A stretch of 64,000 nucleotides of DNA, taken from Flammeovirgaceae bacterium. Lineage in GTDB: Bacteria > Bacteroidota > Bacteroidia > Cytophagales > Cyclobacteriaceae. Made by a program: the position numbers and the translations under genes. The number at the start of each line of letters is the position of its first letter. Position 1 is the stretch's first letter. A model generated the notes under the pieces. It was not told where the DNA came from. It saw only the letters and a program-made list of their open reading frames with translations, and searched no databases. Shown here in pieces: positions 46,572 to 55,714 of this stretch. The DNA is taken from contig JACJYU010000001.1 of NCBI GenBank assembly GCA_020635915.1, forward strand, positions 248,001 through 312,000, written 5' to 3'.

Positions 46572-47213
46572 TCAAACAATTTCCTTTAAAACTGTTCTGA
46601 ATTCATTGAGCATCATGGCGGTGGCACCCCATACCACTTCTTTCTCCACTTCAAAATAGGGGGCTTTCATTTGGTAGGACCGGGCGGCAATAATTTCTTT
46701 TTCATGCAGGGCGGTATCCGGCAAAATGGATGCTATGTCCCCATGCAGTATCCTGGCCACCTCCACAGGGTCGGCAATGAGGGAAGGCTTCCGGGGCACG
46801 TACCCCACAATGGGCGTTACCATAAAATTGCTGGGTACAACAAAAAAATCACTGAGTTTTCCTATCACCCTTACCTCGTCCTGGTCGATTCCTATTTCCT
46901 CGTTGCCTTCCCTTAAGGCCGTTTTCACACTGTCTTCCCCCCCTTCCGCCTTGCCACCGGGGAAACTCACCTGGCCGCTGTGCCACCCAGGGTAGTCGGG
47001 CCTTTTTATCAATGGGAAAATTATCCTGCCATCATCGGGGTAAAGCAGTATCAACACGCTTCCCGGGCGGGGCGGGGCCTTATGGACAAAATTGGGCACC
47101 ACCTTGCCAACCGGGACCGCGCGCATGGCCTCATGGGCGGCAGGGCCAGGCAACGGCCCGCGGAGACGATCCTCCAGGCGATGTACCAGCTTCCCGAAAT
47201 CGATCATTGGCAC
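46572..47213 (-). CDS. Nudix hydrolase, CoA pyrophosphatase-like
   Basis: The 213-residue protein contains a full Nudix box, GGKAEGGEDSVKTALREGNE followed by EIGI, which binds the metal for pyrophosphate cleavage. The preceding LIKRPDYPGWHSGQVSFPGG matches the CoA pyrophosphatase subgroup (NudL-type). Its start overlaps the end of the TPR lipoprotein gene by about 10 bp, so the two share a transcript. The actual substrate is inferred from family resemblance. Confidence 0.9.
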   Translation of the reverse strand: MPMIDFGKLVHRLEDRLRGPLPGPAAHEAMRAVPVGKVVPNFVHKAPPRPGSVLILLYPDDGRIIFPLIKRPDYPGWHSGQVSFPGGKAEGGEDSVKTALREGNEEIGIDQDEVRVIGKLSDFFVVPSNFMVTPIVGYVPRKPSLIADPVEVARILHGDIASILPDTALHEKEIIAARSYQMKAPYFEVEKEVVWGATAMMLNEFRTVLKEIV

Positions 47214-48220
47214 ATTTTAATCAACGCGGCAGTAAGCATCCCGTCCCCGGCCTCTTCCGATAGCCTGAACTGCCCGCAGGCAAGGGACTGCTTTCCATTC
47301 TTGTAATAAGCCATGCCCAAATAAAAATGCACTTTATCGATAAAAGGATCCATTTCATTGGCTTGCGCAAGCAATCGTTCGGCATTGGGATAGTCATCCT
47401 TCATCAGGTAATAAATCCCTTTGTTTCGGTAGGCCCAGCCATTAGTAGGGTCTACGCCCAGGCTGTTGTCAATATCCGCCACGGCCTCCTCCAACCTGTT
47501 TTGAACCAGGTAAACATAGCCCCGGTTGTTCATAAAATAAGGCTCGGAGGGCGCCAGCTGGAGGGCTTTGTTCACCTGTGCCAACGCTTCGGCCGTTTCA
47601 TTTTGTGCAATGGCCACCAACGAAAGCGTATTATATATGTTGGGCTCGGAGGAATCCAGCTTTATGGCCTTGCCCAGGTCGTACTTGGCGCCATCATAAT
47701 CTTTCAGGTAATACTTCACATTTGCCAAGTTGACCAAAAATTCCACATTGGTACTATCTAGCCCATAGGCTTTTTCAAAGGCCGCCTTGGCCAGGTCAAA
47801 ATTCCGGAGCTTGGTCTGCACCAGCCCCCGTGTGAAGTAAACAATGGCCGTATCGGGGCGGGCCGCCTGAATGCGGTCAAGGTCATTCAACGCATTGAAA
47901 TACTCCTTGAGGGCATAGTAGGCATTTGCCCTGTTGTAAAATGCAGGCATAAAATCAGGATCGCATTGGATGGCATCCTGGTAATACTTTAGGGCCTGGC
48001 TGTATTTATCCTGCTTATAATAGGCCGTTCCCAGGTTGTTCAACCCCTCCGTAAAACAAGGGTCTATACGGATGGCCTCCTGGTAATATGAGATGCCCTG
48101 GTCATAGTTTTTGTTCTTTACCTCTATGTTCCCCTTGGCCAAAAACTTCTGAAGCTTCCCCTCCTTGCTTTCCGAGCACCCCAAGGCCACCAGTATCAAA
48201 ATAATCCAATATTTTTCCAT
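47204..48220 (-). CDS. TPR-repeat lipoprotein
   Basis: The 338-residue protein has a lipoprotein signal (IILILVALGC with the lipidated Cys near residue 15). About nine tetratricopeptide repeats follow, for example YYQEAIRIDPCFTEGLNNLGTAYYKQDKY and ALKYYQDAIQCDPDFMPA. TPR domains hold protein partners together; the partner is unknown. It is the first gene of a two-gene minus-strand unit with the Nudix hydrolase. Confidence 0.88.
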   Translation of the reverse strand: MEKYWIILILVALGCSESKEGKLQKFLAKGNIEVKNKNYDQGISYYQEAIRIDPCFTEGLNNLGTAYYKQDKYSQALKYYQDAIQCDPDFMPAFYNRANAYYALKEYFNALNDLDRIQAARPDTAIVYFTRGLVQTKLRNFDLAKAAFEKAYGLDSTNVEFLVNLANVKYYLKDYDGAKYDLGKAIKLDSSEPNIYNTLSLVAIAQNETAEALAQVNKALQLAPSEPYFMNNRGYVYLVQNRLEEAVADIDNSLGVDPTNGWAYRNKGIYYLMKDDYPNAERLLAQANEMDPFIDKVHFYLGMAYYKNGKQSLACGQFRLSEEAGDGMLTAALIKMCQ

Positions 48221-48459
48221 ACTTGTTTAAAACAACAAAAAGCCCGTACAATTAATCCAATGCCTTATGCTCCCATGCAAAATACAAAATTGGGCGGACC
48301 GGAAAACCACAGGGGAACAAATTCCAGTACATAGGGCATGCCGGTTATATTAAATGGGCATTTATCCAATCCAGCCGTGCAAGCACAAACAAAGCCGTAA
48401 TTTTTATTAAAATTTTGAGAATTCGATTATTATTTATTTCTTGCCCACGATTTCAAGCA

Positions 48460-48537
48460 ATGGCACAAAACCTTAACATACACCGCCACCATCATCATCA
48501 TATTTTCCATATATGGGGTGGCAGGCCTATGTTTTGA
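48460..48537 (+). CDS. hisL: Histidine leader peptide
   Basis: A 25-codon frame reads MAQNLNIHRHHHHHIFHIWG then GRPMF and stop. It has seven His codons within ten positions (48481-48510), the signature of a his attenuator. It ends 79 bp before hisG and is followed by a strong terminator-like hairpin. Scarcity of charged tRNA-His should stall the ribosome here and favour read-through. It is too short to be seen in a standard gene search, and no Shine-Dalgarno is present. Confidence 0.85.
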   Translation: MAQNLNIHRHHHHHIFHIWGGRPMF

Positions 48538-48594
48538 TTTGAACGATAAATAGAGACTTTCAAAAGGCTTTCCACCCGGAAAGCCTTTTTTTTT
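48516..48594 (+). promoter_or_regulatory. His operon transcription attenuator
   Basis: The segment GGGTGG inside the leader reading frame (48516-48521) can pair with CCACCC (48572-48577), which overlaps the upstream arm and loop of the terminator hairpin. Pairing would open the terminator, so the two structures are mutually exclusive. This fits classical attenuation driven by ribosome position on the His codons. Confidence 0.6.
48564..48594 (+). terminator. Intrinsic terminator of the his attenuator
   Basis: AAGGCTTTCC and GGAAAGCCTT form a perfect 10-bp stem around ACCC, followed by seven T residues. It lies between the leader peptide stop and hisG. Confidence 0.85.
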
Positions 48595-48616
48595 ACCCTT
48601 TTTTCAAATTAACACC

Positions 48617-49477
48617 ATGAATACCAACATACGCATAGCCATACAAAAATCAGGACGGTTGCAGGAAGGCTCCATTGCCCTGCTCAAGGAAAGCGGGCTC
48701 ACCCTAAGCAACGGTCATGGCCAACTCAAGGCACAGGCCCTCAATTTCCCTTTGGAAGTCCTCTTTTTAAGGGACGATGACATCCCCCAGTACATTGAAG
48801 ACAAGGTGGTGGACGCAGGCATCGTGGGGGAGAACATTTTTATGGAAAAAAACAAGAAGGCCAAACTCCTCAAACGGCTGGACTTTGCAAAATGCCGGCT
48901 GGCGCTGGCCGTGCCGAAATCGGCCGACTATTCCGGGCCGGGTTTTTTGCAGGGAAAAAACATAGCGACCTCCTACCCTGTTATTGTAAAAAACTACTTG
49001 CAGGCCAACAACATAGAAGCAGGCATTCACGAAATCAGCGGATCGGTGGAAATTGCCCCCGGTATCGGGCTGGCCGATGCGATTTGCGATATCGTGAGCA
49101 CGGGCAGCACGCTGCTGGGCAATGGGCTGAAGGAAGTGGAGACGGTAATGCAATCGGAAGCCGTAATGATTGCAGGGGCCGGCCTCCCGCCAGAAAAGCA
49201 AAACATCCTGGACCAGCTCCTCTTCAGGATAGATGCCGTGAACACCGCCAAAAACAACAAGTACATCCTATTGAATTGCCCCAACGAGGCCATAGAAAAA
49301 ATCACCTCCGTGATACCCGGCATGAAAAGCCCCACCGTGATGCCATTGGGCCGGGAAGGTTGGTCTTCCCTGCATTCGGTGGTCAATGAAAACGATTTCT
49401 GGACAAGAATAGGCCAGTTAAAAACCTGTGGTGCGGAAGGCATCCTGGTAATACCTATTGAAAAAATGATACTGTAA
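48617..49477 (+). CDS. hisG: ATP phosphoribosyltransferase (long form)
   Basis: The 286-residue enzyme performs the first, feedback-inhibited step of histidine synthesis, joining ATP and PRPP. It has the HisG catalytic core (IAIQKSGRLQEGSIALLKESG; GIGLADAICDIVSTGSTLL, the PRPP loop) and the extra C-terminal regulatory domain (EKITSVIPGMKSPTVMPLG), so it is the long form that binds histidine and needs no HisZ. The stop overlaps the hisD start. Confidence 0.97.
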   Translation: MNTNIRIAIQKSGRLQEGSIALLKESGLTLSNGHGQLKAQALNFPLEVLFLRDDDIPQYIEDKVVDAGIVGENIFMEKNKKAKLLKRLDFAKCRLALAVPKSADYSGPGFLQGKNIATSYPVIVKNYLQANNIEAGIHEISGSVEIAPGIGLADAICDIVSTGSTLLGNGLKEVETVMQSEAVMIAGAGLPPEKQNILDQLLFRIDAVNTAKNNKYILLNCPNEAIEKITSVIPGMKSPTVMPLGREGWSSLHSVVNENDFWTRIGQLKTCGAEGILVIPIEKMIL

Positions 49478-50763
49478 TGAAAGAATACATCAATCCCCCA
49501 CTATCCCTTTGGCCCACCCTGTGCCAACGCCCTTCGCTGGAACTGGAATTTCTGGAAGGCCGGGTAAAAAACATTATCAACCGGGTAAAGCTATCGGGCG
49601 ATGAAGCGTTGAAAGAATTGTCCGTGCAAATTGACAAAGTATCCCTGGGGACGCTCCAGGTTACGGAAGAAGAGTTGGCCGTGGCCGAAACCTGTGTGCC
49701 CCCGGGGTTGAAACAATGCATCCGGGTAGCCACGGCAAACATTGCCAAATTCCATAAGGCCCAGCAGGAAAAAACCCTTTATGTCGATACCATGCCGGGC
49801 GTGCGGTGTTGGCGCAAGCCGGTCCCAATCGGGAAAGTCGGCATCTACGTGCCGGGGGGAACCGCCCCATTATTCTCCACTCTCCTGATGTTGGGGGTCC
49901 CGGCAAAGATGGCAGGCTGTAGGGAAATTGTTTTGTGCACGCCCTCCCGGCCGGATGGCTCAATCGATCCCACCATCCTCTTTGCGGCAAGGGAAATTGG
50001 CATCAATCAAATTTTCAAGGTGGGCGGGGCACAAGCCATTGCGGCCATGGCCTACGGCACCGCCACCATCCCTGCGGTGCATAAGGTCTTCGGGCCGGGC
50101 AACCAGTACGTCACCAAAGCCAAACAGTTGGTAAGCCTGGAGGGCACCGCCATCGACTTGCCCGCTGGGCCGTCAGAGCTGCTGGTGGTGGCCGATAAGC
50201 ACGCCAACCCCGCATTTATCGCTGCCGATCTATTGTCGCAGGCCGAGCATGGCCCCGACAGCCAGGTAGTGCTGGTGACCACGGACACCCGGATGATGGA
50301 AAAGGTAAAAAAGGAAGTGGCCAAGCAGCTCGCTGCCCTTCCCAGAAAGGACATAGCTGGCCAGGCGCTGCAAAACAGCTTACTGATAGCCCTGGAAGAT
50401 GAAAACGATGCCATCGGTTTCGTGAACGCCTATGCCCCCGAGCACCTTATTCTGAATATGGAAAACCATAGCGAACTGTCGGAAAAGGTTGTGAATGCAG
50501 GGTCGGTGTTCCTGGGGCCACTCACCCCCGAAGCGGTGGGGGACTATGCCTCCGGCACCAACCACACCCTTCCCACCAATGGCATGGCCAGGGCCTACAG
50601 TGGTGTTTCATTGGCCAGCTTTCAAAAATCCATCACCTTCCAACAACTCGATGAAAAGGGGCTTGCCGGGTTGGGGCCGGTGGTGGAACAAATGGCCGAA
50701 GCAGAACAACTCATCGCGCACAAAAGGGCAATAAGCATAAGGTTGGAAAAAAATGGAATTTGA
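49477..50763 (+). CDS. hisD: Histidinol dehydrogenase
   Basis: The 428-residue zinc enzyme oxidises histidinol to histidine, the last two steps. Motifs include VPGGTAPLFSTLLML, GGAQAIAAMAYGT, FGPGNQYVTKAKQ, DLPAGPSELLVVAD, ADLLSQAEHGPDSQVVL, and GDYASGTNHTLPTNGMAR near the end. The start overlaps the hisG stop (TAATG), and hisC begins 11 bp before its end. Confidence 0.97.
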   Translation: MKEYINPPLSLWPTLCQRPSLELEFLEGRVKNIINRVKLSGDEALKELSVQIDKVSLGTLQVTEEELAVAETCVPPGLKQCIRVATANIAKFHKAQQEKTLYVDTMPGVRCWRKPVPIGKVGIYVPGGTAPLFSTLLMLGVPAKMAGCREIVLCTPSRPDGSIDPTILFAAREIGINQIFKVGGAQAIAAMAYGTATIPAVHKVFGPGNQYVTKAKQLVSLEGTAIDLPAGPSELLVVADKHANPAFIAADLLSQAEHGPDSQVVLVTTDTRMMEKVKKEVAKQLAALPRKDIAGQALQNSLLIALEDENDAIGFVNAYAPEHLILNMENHSELSEKVVNAGSVFLGPLTPEAVGDYASGTNHTLPTNGMARAYSGVSLASFQKSITFQQLDEKGLAGLGPVVEQMAEAEQLIAHKRAISIRLEKNGI

Positions 50764-51802
50764 CATCAACAGCATTGTTAGGGAAAACGTCAAAAGGCTG
50801 AAGCCCTACAGCACCGCCCGTGACGACTTCAAGGGCCGTGCTTCGTTGTACCTGGACGCCAATGAAAACCCTTTGGCCATGGAGCACGGCCGGTACCCCG
50901 ACCCAAAACAGCATGACCTGAAGGAAGCCCTCGCCACACTGAAGCAGTTGAACCCCGGTCAGGTTATACCTGGAAATGGAAGCGATGAAATCATTGACCT
51001 GTTGATCCGTGCGTTCTGTGAACCAGGCATAGACAACATCATCGTGCCACAGCCCACTTACGGCATGTACAAAGTGTATGCCGACATCAACCGCGTGGAA
51101 GCAAGGCTTCCGCTCCTTACGGCCAGTTTTGACATAGACATTCAGGCCATCTATGATTGTGTGGACGGGAACAGCAAGATCATTTTCCTGTGCAGCCCCA
51201 ACAACCCATCGGGCAACCTGCTGGATCAAAATAAGACCACGTCCCTCCTGCAATCTTTCCACGGACTGGTGGTAGTGGACGAGGCATACATCGACTTCGC
51301 CAACAGCGATGGGTTTCTGCCGTTTATCAACCGTTTCCCCAACCTTGTCGTGCTCCAAACCTTTTCCAAGGCCTGGGGGCTTGCCGCCCTCCGGCTGGGC
51401 ATTGGGTATGGATCGTGGGATGTCGTTCAAATATTGGATAAAATAAAACCGCCCTACAATATCAATTCCCTCACCCAACAAAAAGCCATGGACGCCATTG
51501 ACGACCGGGAGGGCATCCTGGAATGGGCACGCATATTGGTCAGCGAAAGGGAAAAATTGGAAAAAGCCCTTGAAGACTTTCCGTTCGTTCAGAAAGTATA
51601 CCCTTCGCAAGCCAATTTCCTTTTGGTAAAACTTACCGATGCCAGGGCCTGTTATCAATTCCTGTTGAACAAAGGGATCATCGTGCGCGACCGTTCCTCC
51701 ACGGCGCTTTGCGGCCATTGCCTGCGCATCTCCATTGGCTCCCCGGAAGGGAACAAAGTTTTAATCCAAGCGCTGAAAGAATACCAGAATACATACAGGT
51801 GA
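50753..51802 (+). CDS. hisC: Histidinol-phosphate aminotransferase
   Basis: The 349-residue PLP enzyme transfers the amino group from glutamate to imidazole acetol phosphate. Fold type I motifs include LDANENPLAM, GNGSDEIIDLLIRAF, FLCSPNNPSGN, VVDEAYIDF and the PLP lysine in TFSKAWGLAALRLG. It overlaps hisD by 11 bp and is followed by hisB after 16 bp. Confidence 0.96.
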   Translation: MEFDINSIVRENVKRLKPYSTARDDFKGRASLYLDANENPLAMEHGRYPDPKQHDLKEALATLKQLNPGQVIPGNGSDEIIDLLIRAFCEPGIDNIIVPQPTYGMYKVYADINRVEARLPLLTASFDIDIQAIYDCVDGNSKIIFLCSPNNPSGNLLDQNKTTSLLQSFHGLVVVDEAYIDFANSDGFLPFINRFPNLVVLQTFSKAWGLAALRLGIGYGSWDVVQILDKIKPPYNINSLTQQKAMDAIDDREGILEWARILVSEREKLEKALEDFPFVQKVYPSQANFLLVKLTDARACYQFLLNKGIIVRDRSSTALCGHCLRISIGSPEGNKVLIQALKEYQNTYR

Positions 51803-51818
51803 AATCAATTATTGGCAT

Positions 51819-52916
51819 ATGAAAAAAGTGTTGTTTATAGACAGGGACGGGACATTGATTGCCGAGCCCCCGGACGAACAAATCGACAGCCTGGAAAAGC
51901 TGGAATTCATGCCCGGTGTGATCACCTGGCTGGGGAAAATCGCACAACGTTCAGAATTTGAATTAGTGTTGGTCTCCAATCAGGATGGGTTGGGGACCCC
52001 CGCCTTTCCCGAGGAATCGTTTTGGCCTGCGCATCGCAAAATGCTGCGGACGTTGGCCAACGAGGGCATAGCGTTTTCGGCCGAACATATTGACCGGTCT
52101 TTTGCAAACGAAAACAAAGCTTCCCGAAAGCCAGGCACGGCCATGCTCACTTCATATTTTGGGCCGGAATACGACTTAAGGAATTCCTATGTCATAGGCG
52201 ACAGGGCCACCGACATGGAACTGGCCGTCAACCTGGGCTGCAAAGGCATACTGTTGAACGCGGCCCCCGGCACGGAATTGCCGGGGTGCCAATCCGTGGC
52301 GTCCTGGGCCGGGGTGTACAGCCTCCTGGTGGAAAGCCCCCGGAAAGCAGAGGGAAAGAGGGACACCAACGAAACACGGATACGCGTATGCCTCAACCTG
52401 GATGGCAGCGGGAAATCAAAAATCAACACGGGGATAGGCTTCTTCGACCACATGTTGGAGCAAGTGGCGCGCCATTCCCTCCTGGATTTGGAGATAGAGG
52501 GAAAAGGGGACTTGCACATTGACGAACACCACCTGATCGAAGACACAGGGATTGCCCTGGGGGAAGCTTTTTCAAAAGCCCTCGGCCCCAAGGCCGGGCT
52601 GGCCCGGTATGGGTTTTGTTTGCCCATGGACGACAGCCTGGCACAGGTGGCACTGGATTTTGGCGGAAGGCCATGGCTCGAGTGGGCGGTGGAATTCAAA
52701 CGGGAAAAAATCGGAAGGATGCCGACAGAAATGTTTTTTCATTTTTTCAAGTCTTTCAGCGACACTGCAAAGTGCAACCTGAACATTAAAGCGGAAGGCA
52801 AAAACGAGCACCACAAAGCAGAGGCCATATACAAGGCCTTTGGAAAAGCCATCAAAATGGCCAAGGAAAGGGACTTTGACAACCCCACCCTGCCCACTAC
52901 CAAGGGGGTGCTGTGA
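51819..52916 (+). CDS. hisB: Bifunctional histidinol-phosphatase/imidazoleglycerol-phosphate dehydratase
   Basis: The 365-residue fusion has an N-terminal HAD phosphatase (FIDRDGTLIAEPP; VIGDRATDMELAVNLGCKG) up to about residue 165. The C-terminal IGPD domain follows (GIGFFDHMLEQVARHSLLDL, IDEHHLIEDTGIALGEAF, FFHFFKSF). This is the same fused arrangement as in E. coli and covers two separate steps of the pathway. Confidence 0.97.
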   Translation: MKKVLFIDRDGTLIAEPPDEQIDSLEKLEFMPGVITWLGKIAQRSEFELVLVSNQDGLGTPAFPEESFWPAHRKMLRTLANEGIAFSAEHIDRSFANENKASRKPGTAMLTSYFGPEYDLRNSYVIGDRATDMELAVNLGCKGILLNAAPGTELPGCQSVASWAGVYSLLVESPRKAEGKRDTNETRIRVCLNLDGSGKSKINTGIGFFDHMLEQVARHSLLDLEIEGKGDLHIDEHHLIEDTGIALGEAFSKALGPKAGLARYGFCLPMDDSLAQVALDFGGRPWLEWAVEFKREKIGRMPTEMFFHFFKSFSDTAKCNLNIKAEGKNEHHKAEAIYKAFGKAIKMAKERDFDNPTLPTTKGVL

Positions 52917-52949
52917 CTTGCCACATCATTCAAACAATGGACATTTAAC

Positions 52950-53534
52950 ATGAATTTGGCGATCGTTAAATACAATGCTGGGAACACGCAATCGGTCTCC
53001 TTTGCCCTGGGGCGGCTGGGCGTGTCCTTTAAAATCACCGACAACCTGGAGGAGATAACGGCTGCCGACAAGGTCATTTTTCCGGGCGTGGGCGAGGCGG
53101 ATTCCACCATGCGCTACCTGAAGGAAAAGGGGTTGCACCGCGCCATCCCCCGGCTGGAACAACCGGTCCTCGGAATTTGTTTGGGAATGCAGCTGATGTG
53201 CCAATATTCAGAAGAAAACAACACCCATTGCCTGGGCATTTTTGACGTGCCGGTGAGGCGGTTCCAACCAGTCGACAGTTATAAAGTACCGCATACAGGG
53301 TGGAACAACCTGACACAAACTAAGGGATGGCTTGGCAAAGGGCCCGGCCCTACCTTTGCATATTTTGTCCACAGTTACTATGTGCCCATTAACCGGTATA
53401 CAGTAGCCGAAACAGGATATATTGTGCCCTTTAGTGCCGCCATGCAGAAAGGAAATTTTTATGCCGTTCAGTTTCATCCTGAAAGGTCTGCTGCGGTGGG
53501 GGAAATGGTTTTGAAAAGGTTTTTGGAAGTATAG
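52950..53534 (+). CDS. hisH: Imidazole glycerol phosphate synthase, glutaminase subunit
   Basis: The 194-residue class I glutamine amidotransferase supplies ammonia to HisF. The catalytic cysteine is in VLGICLGMQLMCQYSEE, and the His-Glu pair is in YAVQFHPERSA. The oxyanion-region PGVGEADSTM is also present. It lies 33 bp after hisB. Confidence 0.97.
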   Translation: MNLAIVKYNAGNTQSVSFALGRLGVSFKITDNLEEITAADKVIFPGVGEADSTMRYLKEKGLHRAIPRLEQPVLGICLGMQLMCQYSEENNTHCLGIFDVPVRRFQPVDSYKVPHTGWNNLTQTKGWLGKGPGPTFAYFVHSYYVPINRYTVAETGYIVPFSAAMQKGNFYAVQFHPERSAAVGEMVLKRFLEV

Positions 53535-53546
53535 AAGCAGTTTTTC

Positions 53547-54263
53547 ATGAAGATTATCCCAGCAATCGACCTGGTGGACGGCAAATGCGTGCGGCTTTCC
53601 CAGGGTGATTATGACAAGAAGAAAGTTTACCGGGACAATCCGGTTGAGGTGGCCAAGGAGTTTGAGGCGGCCGACCTGGACCACCTCCACCTGGTGGACC
53701 TGGATGGCGCCAAAAAAGGCGAGGTGGTCAATTGGAAAGTAATAGGCGAAATCCTGAACAAAACTGCCCTGCATGTCGATTTTGGGGGCGGGGTAAAAAC
53801 CACGGACGATGTGGACCAATTGTTGGAGTTGGGCATCAACCGGATCAACATAGGCTCGGTGGCCGTGAAGGAGCCGGAAAAATTCAAAGGCTGGATGAAA
53901 GAGTATGGCCCGGAAAATTTTATCCTGGGCGCGGACGTGCGCAATGAGAATGTTCAAATAAACGGCTGGCAGGAAGGCACGGACATGAACCTGTACGACC
54001 TCATTTCCCAGTACGAGCCATTGCTAAAATATGCGGCCTGCACCGATATTGATACGGACGGAATGCTCAGTGGCCCCAACCTGGGGTTGTACAAAAAAAT
54101 AAAAAACCGCTTTCCCCACCTAAAGGTAATCGCCAGTGGAGGAATAAGCTCCATCGAAGACATCAAACAATTGCAATACATTGATGTGGATGCCGTGGTC
54201 ATTGGAAAGGCCCTCTATGAAGGGGAAATAAAACTGGAAGAGCTAAAACCCCTAACCCTATAA
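53547..54263 (+). CDS. hisA: ProFAR isomerase
   Basis: The 238-residue TIM-barrel enzyme isomerises ProFAR to PRFAR. It begins KIIPAIDLVDGKCVRLSQGD and continues LHLVDLDGAKKG, VDFGGGVKTTDDV, GADVRNENVQINGW, YAACTDIDTDGMLSGPN and VIASGGISSIEDI. These paired half-barrel motifs separate it from its paralogue HisF. hisF begins 3 bp later. Confidence 0.97.
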   Translation: MKIIPAIDLVDGKCVRLSQGDYDKKKVYRDNPVEVAKEFEAADLDHLHLVDLDGAKKGEVVNWKVIGEILNKTALHVDFGGGVKTTDDVDQLLELGINRINIGSVAVKEPEKFKGWMKEYGPENFILGADVRNENVQINGWQEGTDMNLYDLISQYEPLLKYAACTDIDTDGMLSGPNLGLYKKIKNRFPHLKVIASGGISSIEDIKQLQYIDVDAVVIGKALYEGEIKLEELKPLTL

Positions 54264-54265
54264 CG

Positions 54266-55021
54266 TTGCTGGCCAAAAGGATAATCCCATGCCTTGATGT
54301 AAAGGATGGAAGGACTGTAAAAGGAATAAATTTTGAAGGGCTGCGTGATGCGGGGGACCCGGTGGCCCTGGGCGCCCACTATGCCCAACAAGGTGCTGAC
54401 GAGTTGGTGTTCCTCGACATTTCGGCCACCACGGAAGGAAGGGGCACCTTTGTTGAAATGGCCAGGGCAGTGGCCGCCAAATGCACCATCCCCTTTACGG
54501 TGGGGGGCGGCATCAACTCCATCAAAGATGTGGAGCGCTTGCTGCAGGCTGGCGCGGACAAGGTTTCCATCAACTCGGCAGCGGTAAGCAACCCCGGCCT
54601 CATCGATCAACTGGCCAAGGCGTTTGGCTCGCAGTGCATAGTGCTGGCCATAGACGCCCGGCAGGAAAACGGGTACTGGCTGGTGTACACCCACGGTGGC
54701 AGGCGGCCAACGGGCAAAGAGCTGTTTTCATGGGCAAGGGAAGGCCAACTGAGGGGTGCCGGTGAAATACTTTTTACCAGCATGGACCATGACGGCACCA
54801 AAAATGGTTTTGCCGTGGAGGCTTTGAAAGAATTGAACACGATGGTGACCATCCCCGTTATTGCTTCAGGAGGGGCAGGGACAATGGGCCACTTTGTGGA
54901 CGCCTTTGCAAAAGGCGGGGCAGATGCCGCACTGGCGGCCAGCGTGTTCCATTATGGCGAGATCCCCATCCCCACACTAAAATCACACTTAAAGGAAAAC
55001 CACATTGCGATAAGGGAGTAA
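54266..55021 (+). CDS. hisF: Imidazole glycerol phosphate synthase, cyclase subunit
   Basis: The 251-residue TIM-barrel cyclase makes imidazole glycerol phosphate and AICAR using ammonia from HisH. Motifs include KRIIPCLDVKDGRTVKGINF, VFLDISATTEGRGTF, FTVGGGINSIKDVE, and VIASGGAGTMGHFVDAF. It has a TTG start at 54266. hisIE begins directly after the stop. Confidence 0.97.
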   Translation: MLAKRIIPCLDVKDGRTVKGINFEGLRDAGDPVALGAHYAQQGADELVFLDISATTEGRGTFVEMARAVAAKCTIPFTVGGGINSIKDVERLLQAGADKVSINSAAVSNPGLIDQLAKAFGSQCIVLAIDARQENGYWLVYTHGGRRPTGKELFSWAREGQLRGAGEILFTSMDHDGTKNGFAVEALKELNTMVTIPVIASGGAGTMGHFVDAFAKGGADAALAASVFHYGEIPIPTLKSHLKENHIAIRE

Positions 55022-55633
55022 ATGATTGATCTGACCAATATTAAGTTCGATAAAAACACAGGGCTTGTCCCTTGTGTCGTTCAGGATGCACGTTCCGGCA
55101 AAGTGCTGATGGTGGGCTATATGAACCAGGAAGCCTTGTTGAAGACCCTGGAAGACAAGCAGGTCACCTTCTTCAGCAGGAGCAGGAACAAGCTATGGAA
55201 AAAGGGCAGTACCTCCGGGAACTTCCTCAACCTCACCGGCATCGTCCCGGACTGCGACCAGGATTGTTTGCTGGTGAAAGCCATCCCTACGGGGCCCGTT
55301 TGCCACACAGGTGCGGACACCTGTTTCGGGGAGGCCAACCCTGCCTTTGGCCTTCGCCACCTCGAGGCCATCATCGAGGATAGGAAAAACAACCCGGTCC
55401 CGGCTTCCTACACCAGCAAACTGCTAAAAGAGGGGATCAACAAAATTGCCCAAAAGGTGGGCGAAGAGGCCGTGGAGGTGGTGATAGCGGCCAAAGACGA
55501 CAACCAGGAACTGTTCCTCAACGAAGCGGCAGACCTGATGTACCACTACCTTCTTCTCCTGTCGGCCCGAAACGCCTCGCTGGATGACGTGACAGCGGTG
55601 CTGGCGCAACGGCACAACCCCGGCAAAAGCTGA
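55022..55633 (+). CDS. hisI: Bifunctional phosphoribosyl-AMP cyclohydrolase/phosphoribosyl-ATP pyrophosphatase
   Basis: The 203-residue HisIE fusion covers steps two and three. The N-terminal cyclohydrolase has VGYMNQEALLKTLEDKQVTF, the metal site DCDQDCLLVKA and VCHTGADTCF. The C-terminal pyrophosphatase (from about residue 115) has KIAQKVGEEAVEVVIAAKDD and EAADLMYHYLLLLSARN. It ends the operon, which together encodes the whole pathway. Confidence 0.97.
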   Translation: MIDLTNIKFDKNTGLVPCVVQDARSGKVLMVGYMNQEALLKTLEDKQVTFFSRSRNKLWKKGSTSGNFLNLTGIVPDCDQDCLLVKAIPTGPVCHTGADTCFGEANPAFGLRHLEAIIEDRKNNPVPASYTSKLLKEGINKIAQKVGEEAVEVVIAAKDDNQELFLNEAADLMYHYLLLLSARNASLDDVTAVLAQRHNPGKS

Positions 55634-55714
55634 AAGTTGTCATGCCCATTGCATTTTCATAAAGCCTGCCCGGCCGGTGTTTGCCTATTGGATGCCAATT
55701 CATAAATTTCATTT

